From Citroniella saccharovorans (GTDB lineage Bacteria; Bacillota; Clostridia; Tissierellales; Peptoniphilaceae), in NCBI RefSeq assembly GCF_035481615.1, contig NZ_JAYKOT010000003.1, forward strand, positions 1,240,001-1,304,000: a DNA stretch of 64,000 nucleotides. The letters are read 5' to 3'. The position numbers and the translations under genes were made by a program. Every line of letters starts with the position of its first letter. The stretch's first letter is position 1. A model generated the notes under the pieces. That model ran no database searches. It had not been told where the DNA came from and was given only the letters and a program-made list of their open reading frames with translations. Positions 16,016 to 25,241 of the stretch are shown here, one piece after another.

Positions 16016-16750
16016 TTAATATTTAACATCAAATAGATAAAGACCAGATCCAGTTAGTGTAGGACCAGCATACTTTCGATTTTTTTTTGCAAAAATTAAT
16101 GGGATCTCTTCTTTTTTTATTTTTCCTCTACCTACTTCTACTAAACATCCTGCTATTATTCTTACCATGTTTCTTAAAAAAGATTCTCCAGTAATTTTTA
16201 TATAAATTATCTTGTCTTTCTTATAGAGTGATAGGTCTAATATATTTCTTACAGGATTTATATTTTCTTCCAAAGCTTTTGTAAAAGATGTAAAATCTTT
16301 TCTTCCTATAAATTCACTTGAAGCTTCTTTCATTTTTTGAAAGTCAAGTTTATAGTCAATTTGCGCATAGTAATTTCTGTATATAGGAGACATATACTCT
16401 GTATTCATAATTTTGTAGATATAAGTTTTTGATTTTGCTGAAAAGCGAGAATTAAAATCCATATCCACTTCTTTACTATAAAATACATCTATATCATCTG
16501 GAAGATATTTCTTTAAATGATAGTAAAACTTACTTGGGCTTATTTTACTCTTAGTCTTAAAGTTACATACTTGTTTGTAGGCATGAACTCCCTTATCCGT
16601 TCTTCCAGAGCCAATTACTTTTACTCTCTCACCTGTTAGTAAATAAATTGCTTCAGTTATCTTTTCTTCGACAGTAATGGCATTTTCTTGAATTTGCCAA
16701 CCGCTATAATTTGTTCCATCATAGCTCACTTTTAGCATAATATTTTTCAT
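16016..16750 (-). CDS. truA: tRNA pseudouridine(38-40) synthase TruA
   Basis: A 244-residue enzyme. Asp52 in GSGRTDKGVHA is the catalytic aspartate that attacks the uridine; SFLRNMVRIIAGCLVEVG is the conserved C-terminal block. It modifies U38-U40 in the anticodon arm. It follows ecfT with a 1-bp gap, the usual Firmicutes order. Confidence 0.96.
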   Translation of the reverse strand: MKNIMLKVSYDGTNYSGWQIQENAITVEEKITEAIYLLTGERVKVIGSGRTDKGVHAYKQVCNFKTKSKISPSKFYYHLKKYLPDDIDVFYSKEVDMDFNSRFSAKSKTYIYKIMNTEYMSPIYRNYYAQIDYKLDFQKMKEASSEFIGRKDFTSFTKALEENINPVRNILDLSLYKKDKIIYIKITGESFLRNMVRIIAGCLVEVGRGKIKKEEIPLIFAKKNRKYAGPTLTGSGLYLFDVKY

Positions 16751-16751
16751 G

Positions 16752-17564
16752 TCAAAATTTAAAATTTAAACTCTTATCAGCCATAACAACAAGAGCGAAA
16801 ATAAATACAGAGAATAAAGTAGCACCATAGTCAAATTTATCTACCTTTAGTTCATTAAGTCTAGTTTTATTTTCTCCTCCATGATAGCATCTTGACTCCA
16901 TTGCAGTTGCTAAGTCGCTTGCCCTTCTTAAAGAATTTATAAAAAGTGGAACGAGTAGTGGAACCATGCTTTTAGCTTTTTTTATTAAATTACCTGATTC
17001 AAAATCTGCTCCTCTTGCTATTTGAGCTTTCATTATTTTATCTGCCTCTTCAATTAAAGTTGGTATAAATCTTAAAGCTATTGTCATCATCATTGCAAGT
17101 TCATGAGCTGGAAAACCAAATCTTTTAAGTGGAGAGAAAATATATTCTAGTGCTCCTGTAAGCTCTATAGGAGATGTAGTAAGTGTAAGGATTGATGTTC
17201 CAACAACTAGAAGAACCAAGCGGATAGCCATAAAGGAAGCTCTTAAAAGGCCCTCTCTAGTTATACTAAAGATGAAAACTGAAAAAAGTTCTTCTCCAGG
17301 TGTAAATATTACATTGATTACAAAGGTAAGTATAATTATAAACCTAAGAGGTTTTAATCCTTTTAAGAGATAATCTGGCTTAAGTTTTGAAAGGTAAGTT
17401 GCTAGAATGAGAAATGCAATTATTGGAATATACATAAATATTGAACTTAAAAGAAAAATTGTCACCATAAAAAGTGTAACAATTAGAATCTTTATTCTTG
17501 GATCCATTTTGTGAACCCTACTAAAAGTATTGATATATTGACCTATTGTAATATCTCTAAACAT
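16752..17564 (-). CDS. ecfT: Energy-coupling factor transporter transmembrane protein EcfT
   Basis: About 270 residues from the ATG at 17564, preceded by GGTGAT; an upstream TTG is less likely. Several membrane helices are visible, and the coupling-helix motifs ARGAD (in AQIARGADFES) and SRCYHGG near the C-terminus are the two Ala/Ser-Arg-x signatures that dock onto the ATPases. EcfT with EcfA1/A2 powers several vitamin-binding S components. Its start overlaps the restored stop of ecfA2 by 8 bp. No S component is encoded here. Confidence 0.94.
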   Translation of the reverse strand: MFRDITIGQYINTFSRVHKMDPRIKILIVTLFMVTIFLLSSIFMYIPIIAFLILATYLSKLKPDYLLKGLKPLRFIIILTFVINVIFTPGEELFSVFIFSITREGLLRASFMAIRLVLLVVGTSILTLTTSPIELTGALEYIFSPLKRFGFPAHELAMMMTIALRFIPTLIEEADKIMKAQIARGADFESGNLIKKAKSMVPLLVPLFINSLRRASDLATAMESRCYHGGENKTRLNELKVDKFDYGATLFSVFIFALVVMADKSLNFKF

Positions 17565-18418
17565 TTCTATCACCAAAATACTTCATAATTTCATCACTTG
17601 CATCTTCTACATTTAAAATATCTGTATTTATCCCATCGAATTTTTTTTCCTAAAGCTCTCATAAGAGATGTTACTTCAGGCACATCAAGTCCTATTTCAT
17701 TTAGCTTATCTTCATTTTCAAAAACTTTGATAGGTTTATCATCAAGTAAAATTTTACCATCTTTAACAACTAAAATCCTATTTGCGAGTTCTGATGCTTC
17801 TTCCATACTATGAGTTACAAGTATAATTGTAATTCCCAAATCATCATGAAGCTTTTTTATATATCCAAGAATTTCCTCTCTTCCTCTTGGATCTAGTCCA
17901 GCTGTAGGCTCATCAAGAATTAGTAGGTGAGGGTGCATAGCTAAAACGCCAGCTATTGCAACCCTTCTTTTTTGTCCTCCTGAAAGATTAAATGGACTTT
18001 TATCTTTTAAACTTTCATAATCAAGTCCAACAAGATTCATGGCATCTTTTACTCTCGCTTCTATTTCATCTTTATCTAGTCCCATATTTTTAGGACCAAA
18101 GGCAATATCTAAAAAAACAGTTTCTTCAAAAAGCTGATGCTCAGGGTATTGAAAAACCATACCTACCTTTTGCCTAATTGTTTTTAATTTGTCGCCTTTT
18201 TCTTTTGTGTTTATTGAATATGTTATAACATCTCCAAAGCTTGGCTTATATAGTCCATTTATTAGCTGAATTAAGGTAGATTTTCCAGATCCTGTGTGAC
18301 CGATAAGTCCAATAAAATCTCCCCTATTAATCTCTAAATTAATCCCATTAATCGCTACTGTTTCATTTGGCCTATTTTCATTATAGACATATTTTACATC
18401 TTTAAATTCTACTATCAT
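17557..18418 (-). CDS. ecfA2: Energy-coupling factor ATPase EcfA2, 3' end frameshifted as sequenced
   Basis: Walker A GHTGSGKST, signature LSGGQKRR and Walker B LLILDEPTAGLD are intact. As written, the frame ends at 17594 with an atypical basic tail after MRALGKK. Removing one T from the T8 run at 17641-17648 (A8 in the gene) continues as KFDGINTDILNVEDASDEI and ends at 17557, overlapping the ecfT start by 8 bp, which gives 286 residues, the usual length. The overlap with ecfT strongly supports the longer form. Either one base is an error, or the A8 run allows slippage. EcfA2 pairs with EcfA1 to drive ECF transport. Confidence 0.9.
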
Positions 18419-19254
18419 ATTAACTCCAAAAATTCTTGTGGATTAAGTGGCACTTTTGTATCATTAGAAAATTTAAATCCTCTTGATTTGAGATTAAAAT
18501 AAAGTTCAAGTGACTGAGGAACATCTAAGCCAAAAGACGTTATTTTTTCCAAATTTGAAAAAACTTCTCTTGGACTTCCATCTAGTTTTATCTCCCCGTC
18601 ATCTAAAACAATTACCCTAGAAGCTAAGGTTGCTTCTTTCATGTGGTGGGTAACATTTACAACTGTAATTCCCTTTTTTTTATTTAAATAATCTATCTCG
18701 CCTAATATCTCTTTTCTACCAATTGGATCGAGCATGGCAGTTGCTTCATCAAAGATAATTAATTTAGGCTTAATCGCTAAAACGCCTGCTATAGCTATTC
18801 TTTGTTTTTGCCCACCTGATAGTTCATGAGGAGCTTTTAATGCATACTTTGACATTTCCACATCCTCTAAAGACTTATCTACTATATTTCTCAGCTCTGG
18901 ATTTTTTATTCCAAGATTTGATGGCCCAAATGCTACATCTTCTTCTACTATAGCTTCAACTAATTGATTGTCTGGGTTTTGAAAAACCATTTGAACATTT
19001 TTTCTAAGCTCAAGCTCCTTACTTTCATCCCTTGTATTAATTCCAAAACATACAACGTCTCCATCACTTGGTATAATAATTCTATTTAAAAGCTTACAGA
19101 GAGTTGATTTACCAGAACCATTATGGCCAAGGATAACCACGTACTCTCCTTTTTTTATACTTAAATTAATATTTTTTAATACCCTTGTTTCAGCTCCATC
19201 ATAATCAGTGTAAGAGTATGAAACATTTTTCAAACTCACAATATTTTCACTCAT
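18415..19254 (-). CDS. ecfA1: Energy-coupling factor ATPase EcfA1
   Basis: A 279-residue ABC ATPase: Walker A GHNGSGKST, Q-loop NPDNQL, signature LSGGQKQR, Walker B LIIFDEATAMLD, with the H-loop in NVTHHMKEA. The Q-loop and the DEA form of Walker B are typical of EcfA1 as opposed to EcfA2. It overlaps ecfA2 by 4 bp (ATGA). It has its own promoter, so the ECF operon can be transcribed separately from the ribosomal genes. Confidence 0.94.
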   Translation of the reverse strand: MSENIVSLKNVSYSYTDYDGAETRVLKNINLSIKKGEYVVILGHNGSGKSTLCKLLNRIIIPSDGDVVCFGINTRDESKELELRKNVQMVFQNPDNQLVEAIVEEDVAFGPSNLGIKNPELRNIVDKSLEDVEMSKYALKAPHELSGGQKQRIAIAGVLAIKPKLIIFDEATAMLDPIGRKEILGEIDYLNKKKGITVVNVTHHMKEATLASRVIVLDDGEIKLDGSPREVFSNLEKITSFGLDVPQSLELYFNLKSRGFKFSNDTKVPLNPQEFLELI

Positions 19255-19301
19255 ATTGTCCCCTTTATATCTATATAATCTTAATAAATATCATATAAAC
19301 T

Positions 19302-19330
19302 ATTATACTAAGTAATAGCCAAATTTCCAA
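19302..19330 (-). promoter_or_regulatory. Sigma-A promoter of the ecfA1-ecfA2-ecfT-truA operon
   Basis: TTGGAA and TATAAT on the minus strand with a 17-bp spacer, about 48 bp before the ecfA1 start and after the rplQ terminator. Confidence 0.78.
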
Positions 19331-19402
19331 ATAAATTTAATTTTTTATTATAATTTTACAGATAAAAAGTTAAAAGAAAAAATTCATAAAATTTATTTTA
19401 GA

Positions 19403-19430
19403 AATAAAAAAAAGCGGGAAACACCCGCCT
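19403..19430 (-). terminator. Terminator after rplQ, end of the ribosomal super-operon
   Basis: GGCGGG/CCCGCT stem with a short loop and a run of eight T on the minus strand, 4 bp after the rplQ stop. Confidence 0.9.
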
Positions 19431-19433
19431 TCT

Positions 19434-19775
19434 TTACACAAGTTCTAATATTACCATTTCGCTTGAATCTCCTCTTCTTGGTCCAAGCTTAATAATTCTT
19501 GTATATCCACCATTTCTATCACTGTATTTTGGCGCAATTTCTACAAATAGCTTATCTACAATATTGTCTTTATAAATGAATCTATAAGCCATTCTTCTTG
19601 AGTGTAAATCTCCTCTTTTTCCAAGAGTAATCATCTTGTCTGCAAGTCTTCTAGTTTCTTTTGCACGAGTTAGAGTAGTTACAATCTTGCCATGTTCTAA
19701 AAGTGATTGAACTTGGTTTCTAAGCATCCCATCTCTATGGTCAGCTCTTCTACCTAGCTTTCTTAAATTTGCCAT
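19434..19775 (-). CDS. rplQ: 50S ribosomal protein L17
   Basis: 113 residues starting ANLRKLGRRADHRDGMLRNQ, the family signature, and containing TRAKETRRLADKMITLGK. It is the last gene of the alpha operon, directly after rpoA and before a strong terminator. Confidence 0.96.
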   Translation of the reverse strand: MANLRKLGRRADHRDGMLRNQVQSLLEHGKIVTTLTRAKETRRLADKMITLGKRGDLHSRRMAYRFIYKDNIVDKLFVEIAPKYSDRNGGYTRIIKLGPRRGDSSEMVILELV

Positions 19776-19801
19776 TTATTTTCCTCCTTCCATAAAAAGA
19801 G

Positions 19802-20740
19802 TTATTCTTCTTTAAATCCTAAGCCAAGATCGTTGAGCTTTTCCTCAACTTCTTGTAGGGATTTTTTACCGAAGTTTTTAATTTTACTCATTTCTTCATA
19901 AGTGTTATTGACTATATCTTCAACAGTGTGAATTCCAGCTCTTTTTAAACAGTTAAAACTTCTTAGTGAAAGCTTTAAGTCTTCAATGTTCGTACTTAAA
20001 ATTTTCTCAATTTCTTCATCTCCAGATTTTGCTTCATCTTCAGATGAATGAATATTTGGAAGATCTAAGAATAGTGATAAGTTATCAATTATGATTTTTG
20101 CAGCCTTTGCAGTAATTTCTTTAGCTGATACAGTACCATTAGTCCAAACTTCAACAGTAAGCTCGTCATAATCAATTACTTGACCTACTCTTGTATCCTT
20201 AACAGCGAAGTTTACTTTTTCAACTGGAGTAAAGGAGGCATCAATCGGAATAGTCCCTATAGGGTCCTTATCAGACTTATGATTATCGCTAACGCTATAT
20301 CCCTTTCCGTCAATGACTTCAAGTTCCATATATATTTTACCTTCTTCATTTAGAGTACAGATATGTTTGTCTTTATTGATTATTTCAATATCTGCATCTT
20401 CAGAAATATCAGAAGCCTTGACATCTTTTGGCCCATTACATTCTAGCACTAGAGTTACATTTTCCTTGGTCCTTTTTACTAATGCAATATCTTTAAGATT
20501 TAAAATAATTTCAGAAACATCTTCTACTACACCTTTAATTGTTGAAAATTCGTGAAGTACTCCCTCAATTTTAATCTTAGCAATAGCGGATCCAGGAAGA
20601 GTTGATAATAGAACTCTCCTTAGACTGTTTCCAAGTGTTGTACCATAACCCCTTTCTAGAGGACTGACTAAAAATTTACAGTGACTTTGGTCATCAGAAA
20701 CACTTAAAACTTCTATAGTAGTATTTAGTTCTTCAGGCAT
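19802..20740 (-). CDS. rpoA: RNA polymerase alpha subunit
   Basis: 312 residues. The N-terminal assembly domain has PLERGYGTTLGNSLRRVLLSTLPG and the C-terminal domain, after an acidic linker (about 225-245), has LSLRSFNCLKRAGIHTVEDI and the helix-hairpin-helix FGKKSLQEVEEKL that contacts UP elements and activators. It lies between rpsD and rplQ in the alpha operon. Confidence 0.97.
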   Translation of the reverse strand: MPEELNTTIEVLSVSDDQSHCKFLVSPLERGYGTTLGNSLRRVLLSTLPGSAIAKIKIEGVLHEFSTIKGVVEDVSEIILNLKDIALVKRTKENVTLVLECNGPKDVKASDISEDADIEIINKDKHICTLNEEGKIYMELEVIDGKGYSVSDNHKSDKDPIGTIPIDASFTPVEKVNFAVKDTRVGQVIDYDELTVEVWTNGTVSAKEITAKAAKIIIDNLSLFLDLPNIHSSEDEAKSGDEEIEKILSTNIEDLKLSLRSFNCLKRAGIHTVEDIVNNTYEEMSKIKNFGKKSLQEVEEKLNDLGLGFKEE

Positions 20741-20784
20741 ATACCAAAACCCTCCTTTTAGTATATTTGATGAAAAGTAAGCTA

Positions 20785-21372
20785 TTATTTAGAATAAAGC
20801 TCAACTATAAGTTGTTCTTCAATTGGGAAGTCAATGTCTTCTCTAGTAGGTAATCTAAGTACCTTTCCTTCATATTTTTCTGCATCAACTTCTAACCATG
20901 AACTAGCTCCCCAAACTTTTTCTTCTGTTTCTTTAAATATACCATTTTTTCTTGAAGTTTGCTTAACTGAAACAACATCATTTACAGATAATCTGTATGA
21001 AGGTATATCTACTTTTTTTCCATTGATTAAAAAGTGTCCATGTGTAATTAATTGCTTTGCTTCATCTCTTGTTCTAGCAAAGCCCATTCTATAAACAATA
21101 TTATCAAATCTAAGTTCTAAAAGAGTAAGTAGGTTTTCACCAGTAATGCCATCCATTTTACTTGCTATTAAAAATAATTTATGGAATTGTTTTTCTAATA
21201 CTCCATAAACGAATTTGGCTTTTTGCTTTTCCTTTAATTGCATACCATATTCGCTAACCTTTGCTCTTGAGTTTCCTGGATTTCTATTAGATTTTTTATT
21301 GTAACCTAAAACTTGAGGTTCTACTCCTAAAGCTCTAGCTCTTTTTAATATAGGTCCTGTGTATCTTGCCAT
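20785..21372 (-). CDS. rpsD: 30S ribosomal protein S4
   Basis: 195 residues starting ARYTGPILKRARALGVEP, with the S4 RNA-binding domain at about 87-150 (LRFDNIVYRMGFARTRDEAKQ, THGHFLINGKKV). The N-terminal segment lacks the zinc-binding cysteines, so this is the zinc-free form. The gene sits in the alpha operon between rpsK and rpoA; in some Firmicutes it is elsewhere. Confidence 0.96.
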   Translation of the reverse strand: MARYTGPILKRARALGVEPQVLGYNKKSNRNPGNSRAKVSEYGMQLKEKQKAKFVYGVLEKQFHKLFLIASKMDGITGENLLTLLELRFDNIVYRMGFARTRDEAKQLITHGHFLINGKKVDIPSYRLSVNDVVSVKQTSRKNGIFKETEEKVWGASSWLEVDAEKYEGKVLRLPTREDIDFPIEEQLIVELYSK

Positions 21373-21389
21373 TATCTCACCATCCTTTA

Positions 21390-21782
21390 CTATACTCTTC
21401 TTCTTTTTGGTGGTCTACAACCATTGTGAGGAATTGGAGTAACATCTTTAATCATACTTATTTCAAGTCCTGTAGCTTGAAGAGATCTAATAGCTGCTTC
21501 TCTTCCTGATCCTGGACCTTTAACATACACTTCTACAGATTTTAAACCATGTTCCATAGCTTTTTTAGCTGCTGATTCAGCTGCTTCTTGTGCTGCAAAA
21601 GGAGTAGATTTTCTTGAACCTCTAAAACCTAATTGTCCAGCTGAAGCCCATGAAATTACATTGCCATTTGTATCAGCAAGTGTAACCATTGTATTATTGA
21701 AAGTTGAAACAATATGAGCTTGGCCTTTTTCAATATTTTTACGTTCTCTTCTCTTTACACGAGTTGGTTTTCCCTTAGCCAT
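21390..21782 (-). CDS. rpsK: 30S ribosomal protein S11
   Basis: 130 residues with the hallmark HIVSTFNNTMVTLADTNGN, KSTPFAAQEAAESAAKKA and the C-terminal PIPHNGCRPPKRRRV. It lies on the platform near the mRNA exit. It follows rpsM by 11 bp. Confidence 0.97.
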   Translation of the reverse strand: MAKGKPTRVKRRERKNIEKGQAHIVSTFNNTMVTLADTNGNVISWASAGQLGFRGSRKSTPFAAQEAAESAAKKAMEHGLKSVEVYVKGPGSGREAAIRSLQATGLEISMIKDVTPIPHNGCRPPKRRRV

Positions 21783-21793
21783 AATCTACCTCC

Positions 21794-22157
21794 TTACTTA
21801 TTCTTAGCTGCTAGCTTTCTAGGACCTTTTCTAGTTCTAGCATTGTTTTTAGTATTTTGACCTCTTACAGGAAGACCTCTTTTATGTCTAAGTCCTCTGT
21901 AACAGTTAATTTCTCTTAACCTCTTGATGTTCATAGAAACATCTCTTCTTAAATCCCCTTCAACAGGGTACTTGTCAAGCTGATCTCTTATTGCTCCGAT
22001 TTCAGCTTCTGTAAGATCTTTTATTCTAGTATCTGGATTAACGCCAGCATCTTTAAGAATCTTGTTAGATCTACTTCTGCCAACTCCATAGATATAAGTT
22101 AAGCCAATCTCAACTCTTTTTTTCTCTAGGTAGGTCGACGCCTGCAATTCTTGCCAA
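21794..22157 (-). pseudogene. rpsM: 30S ribosomal protein S13, split by one frameshift near the 5' end
   Basis: Most of S13 is read from KKRVEIGLTYIYGVGRSRSNKI to KGPRKLAAKNK, but the true N-terminus, ARIAGVDLPRE, lies in another frame starting at a TTG at 22157 behind GGAGGT. The two frames meet at a run of seven A (22117-22123 on the plus strand); six A would join them as PREKRVEIGL and give 120 residues, normal for S13. As S13 is needed for subunit bridging and P-site contacts, the gene must work in the living cell, so the extra base is almost certainly a sequence error. An apparent start at 22147 is not the real one. Confidence 0.92.
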
Positions 22158-22172
22158 ATTATTTACCTCCTA

Positions 22173-22286
22173 TTAACCTTGTCTTTGTTTATGTCTAGGA
22201 TTTTCGCAAATCACCATAACTTTACCTTTTCTTTTGATGATTTTGCATTTTTCACATATTTTTTTAACTGATGGTTTTACTTTCAT
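22173..22286 (-). CDS. rpmJ: 50S ribosomal protein L36
   Basis: 37 residues, read by eye on the minus strand: MKVKPSVKKICEKCKI and so on, ending RHKQRQG. C11, C14, C27 and H32 form the zinc site of the C+ form. GGAGGAAGT precedes the ATG. It lies in the canonical place between infA and rpsM. Confidence 0.95.
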   Translation of the reverse strand: MKVKPSVKKICEKCKIIKRKGKVMVICENPRHKQRQG

Positions 22287-22303
22287 TACTTCCTCCTAAT
22301 AAT

Positions 22304-22522
22304 TTACTTCTTTCTCCAAGTAATTCTACCTTTAGTTAAGTCATAGGGTGAAAGTTCAACAGTAACCTTATCTCCTGGTAAGATTCTTATATAATTCATC
22401 CTAAGTTTACCTGAAATGTGTGCTATTATTTCGTGACCATTTTCTAGTCTAACTTTAAAAATCGTATTTGGCATAGAGTCTACTACTACGCCTTCAACTT
22501 CTATAACATCTTTTTTAGACAT
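22304..22522 (-). CDS. infA: Translation initiation factor IF-1
   Basis: 72 residues, an S1/OB-fold protein: KKDVIEVEGVVVDSMPN at the start, and HISGKLRMNYIRILPGD and LSPYDLTKGRITWR near the end. It occupies the ribosomal A site during initiation. It lies between the KOW-domain gene and rpmJ. Confidence 0.97.
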   Translation of the reverse strand: MSKKDVIEVEGVVVDSMPNTIFKVRLENGHEIIAHISGKLRMNYIRILPGDKVTVELSPYDLTKGRITWRKK

Positions 22523-22546
22523 TCAATCCTCCTTATAAAAGCCTTG

Positions 22547-22807
22547 TTATATTAAGGATAATAAATCTCGTAATATTCTATTTCTATTTTCTGGGCTAAG
22601 TCCTTCACTACTTTCAATATCAATAACATCCTTATATAAGTAAAGATGTTTTATATTTTTTAGTTTAGGATTCTCAAAACCTCTATCTCTACCGTTAACT
22701 ACAAGTACCCTATTATTTTCAAGGACACTTTCGATGACATAAATTTTATTAAAATCTCGACCGGACTTAGACCTTACAACTCGGCCTTTAATAACTTCAA
22801 TGGTCAT
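22547..22807 (-). CDS. KOW-domain RNA-binding protein (L14e/L27e-like)
   Basis: 86 residues with a single N-terminal KOW-type motif (EVIKGRVVRSKSGRDFNKIYVIESVLENN) and a C-terminal helix. Homologues are regularly found between adk/map and infA in Clostridia and are annotated as L14e/L6e/L27e-like. Its context suggests a ribosome-associated role, but the actual job is unknown. No map gene (methionine aminopeptidase) is present here, although adk-map-infA is common. Confidence 0.85.
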   Translation of the reverse strand: MTIEVIKGRVVRSKSGRDFNKIYVIESVLENNRVLVVNGRDRGFENPKLKNIKHLYLYKDVIDIESSEGLSPENRNRILRDLLSLI

Positions 22808-22841
22808 TTTCTAGCAAACCTCGAAAGAAGTGATAAGATTT

Positions 22842-23483
22842 CTATCTAAGAGCATCTAAAATTTCCTTTGAGATTTCATCTATAGCTTTAGTTCCATCAA
22901 AGTTTTTAATTTTACCTTGCTTTTCGTAGTAATCAATAAGGACTTTTGTGCTATTATTATAAACATCAATTCTATTTTTTACAGTTTCTTCTTTATCATC
23001 ATCTCTTTGAATTACATTTTTTCCACAAAGATCACATTTACCATTTTCTTTTGGTGGATTGTTATCAATATGATAAGAAGCTCCGCAATTTTCACAAACT
23101 CTTCTTCCGCTTAGTCTTTTAACAAGAACTTTAGCGTCTACATCAATATTTATAACCCAATCTAATTCTAAAGATCTTTCTTTTAAACCTTCATCAAGAG
23201 CCTTAGCTTGATTTAAAGTTCTTGGAAAACCGTCCAGTAAAAAACCATCCTTACAGTCATCTTGGTCTAATCTGTCCCAAACAATTCTAGTTGTTAGTTC
23301 ATCTGGTACTAGTTCTCCTTTTTCAAGATAACCCTTTACTTCTTTTCCAAGTTCTGTTTCTTCCTTGATATTTTTTCTAAAAATATCTCCAGTTGAAATA
23401 TGAACTATATTTAAAGCATCTTTAATATTTTGCGCTTGAGTTCCTTTTCCGGCTCCTGGAGGGCCGAGTAAAATAAGTCTCAT
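22842..23483 (-). CDS. adk: Adenylate kinase
   Basis: 213 residues of the long, zinc-lid form. The P-loop is GPPGAGKGTQ (7-16), the AMP-binding DGFPRT is at 84-89, and the lid has C130/C133 and C150/C153. It interconverts ATP+AMP and 2 ADP. It lies 14 bp after secY, the standard spc-operon place. Confidence 0.97.
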   Translation of the reverse strand: MRLILLGPPGAGKGTQAQNIKDALNIVHISTGDIFRKNIKEETELGKEVKGYLEKGELVPDELTTRIVWDRLDQDDCKDGFLLDGFPRTLNQAKALDEGLKERSLELDWVINIDVDAKVLVKRLSGRRVCENCGASYHIDNNPPKENGKCDLCGKNVIQRDDDKEETVKNRIDVYNNSTKVLIDYYEKQGKIKNFDGTKAIDEISKEILDALR

Positions 23484-23497
23484 TTAATCCTCCTAGC

Positions 23498-24775
23498 TTA
23501 CTTGTTTAAAAAACCCTTGTAGTGTCTCATTAATAACATTGATTCCATTTGTCTAAATGTTTCAAGTACAACACCAACTACGATGATTATTGAAGTACCA
23601 CCAAATTGAATGTTTAGTGAGAAAATAGCTGAAAGAATTGTAGGTAATACATAAAGTATTGCTAGTGCTAAAGCTCCAACAAATGTAATCCTTGTTAAAA
23701 TTCTATTCATATATTCACCTGTAGGTCTACCAGGACGAATTCCTGGGATAAATCCACCTTGTTGTTGTAAATTTTTTGAATATTCAACAACATTAAATTG
23801 AATAGCTGTATAAAAATATGCAAAAACAAATATTAATAAAACAGCTAATACATTCATAATAACAACCCCTGGCATCATTGACATAGAGAAGTACTTATCA
23901 GCAAAAGTTCTGAAGCCTCCTCCTATTAATAAACCAAGAGTTTGTGGAAGAGCAAGTAGTGAAGAAGCAAAGATTATTGGCATAACCCCACCCATATTAA
24001 CTTTCATAGGAATATGAGTAGATTGTCCGCCATACATCTTTCTACCAACAACTCTTTTTGCATATTGAACAGTTATTCTTCTTTCACCTTCACTTATTAA
24101 AATAACTCCAACAATAACAAGTAAAATAGTAGCTAAAATTAAAATAGCTTTTATAGGATTAATTGTTCCATTAATAACTCCCTTACCCCAAAGTCTAGCA
24201 GTATGAGGTAATCTTGAAACAATACCTATAAAGATTAGAATTGAGATACCATTTCCAATTCCTTTTTCTGTTATTAAATCTCCAAGCCATACTAAAAACA
24301 TTGAGCCTGCAACTACAACTAAAATGATTGCAGCTTCTTGTATAAATCCCTTTGCTACAATCGCTTGAGCAAAAAGTGTATTTGAAATTGCAATACCTTC
24401 TAAAACAGATAGTATTACAGCACCATATCTTGTATACATTTGAATTTTCTTTTGTCCAGCTTCGCCTTCCTTAGAAAGTTCTTCTAAAGATGGTATAGCA
24501 TAAGTTAAAAGCTGTAAAATAATTGATGATGTAATATATGGATAAATACTAAGTGCAAATATTGAAAACTTACCTAAAGATCCCCCAGAAAGAAGGTCCA
24601 TAAAGGAAAGAATATTTCCACCCATTTGATTAAATATACCTTTTAAAATTGAACTATCCACAAATGGAACTGGTATAGCATTGCCAAGTCTAAAAACTAC
24701 GATCATTAAAAGTGTGAATAGTAATCTTTGTCTTATTTCTTTAACCTTTAAGGCATTATTAAATGTCTTAAACAT
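23498..24775 (-). CDS. secY: Protein translocase subunit SecY
   Basis: 425 residues with ten membrane segments. Family blocks: LFTLLMIVVFRLGNAIPVPF (TM1), QLLTYAIPSLEELSKEGEAGQKKI, GIGNGISILIFIGI, YAKRVVGRKMYGGQSTHIPMK and PGIRPGRPTGEYM. It is the channel of the Sec pathway, needed for export of the surface protein at 38-44 kb among others. It abuts rplO directly. Confidence 0.97.
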   Translation of the reverse strand: MFKTFNNALKVKEIRQRLLFTLLMIVVFRLGNAIPVPFVDSSILKGIFNQMGGNILSFMDLLSGGSLGKFSIFALSIYPYITSSIILQLLTYAIPSLEELSKEGEAGQKKIQMYTRYGAVILSVLEGIAISNTLFAQAIVAKGFIQEAAIILVVVAGSMFLVWLGDLITEKGIGNGISILIFIGIVSRLPHTARLWGKGVINGTINPIKAILILATILLVIVGVILISEGERRITVQYAKRVVGRKMYGGQSTHIPMKVNMGGVMPIIFASSLLALPQTLGLLIGGGFRTFADKYFSMSMMPGVVIMNVLAVLLIFVFAYFYTAIQFNVVEYSKNLQQQGGFIPGIRPGRPTGEYMNRILTRITFVGALALAILYVLPTILSAIFSLNIQFGGTSIIIVVGVVLETFRQMESMLLMRHYKGFLNK

Positions 24776-25225
24776 TTAGATCACCTCGCTCTTTCCTCCA
24801 GCCTTTTCGATCTTTTCAATCGCTGATTTTGTGAATTTATTTGCTTTTACATTTAGTTTTTTAGTAATTTCTCCATCGCCTAAGATCTTTAATCCATCAA
24901 CAAGATCTCTTTTTTTGATAAGGCCATTTTCTATTAATACTTCTGGAGTAATTTCAGCTCCATCTTCGAACATTTCTAGCTCACTAACATTAACTGTAGC
25001 AAATTTTTTCTTAAAAATGTTGTTGAAGCCTCTCTTAGGAAGTGATCTGAATAAAGGAAGTTGTCCCCCTTCAAATCCAGGTCTTACTCCACCGCCACTC
25101 CTTGAGTTTTGTCCGTCTCTACCTCTTCCAGCAAGTTTTCCCCAGCCTGAAGCGTGTCCACGACCTACTCTTTTTCTCTTCTTAACTTCTCCGCCTTTTG
25201 CAGGCTTTAAGTCGTGTAGTCTCAT
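24776..25225 (-). CDS. rplO: 50S ribosomal protein L15
   Basis: 149 residues starting RLHDLKPAKGGEVKKRKRVGRG, followed by the Gly/Arg-rich extension (GRGRDGQNSRSGGGVRPGFEGG) that threads into 23S rRNA. It lies between rpmD and secY. Confidence 0.97.
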   Translation of the reverse strand: MRLHDLKPAKGGEVKKRKRVGRGHASGWGKLAGRGRDGQNSRSGGGVRPGFEGGQLPLFRSLPKRGFNNIFKKKFATVNVSELEMFEDGAEITPEVLIENGLIKKRDLVDGLKILGDGEITKKLNVKANKFTKSAIEKIEKAGGKSEVI

Positions 25226-25241
25226 GAAATATCCTCCTAAA

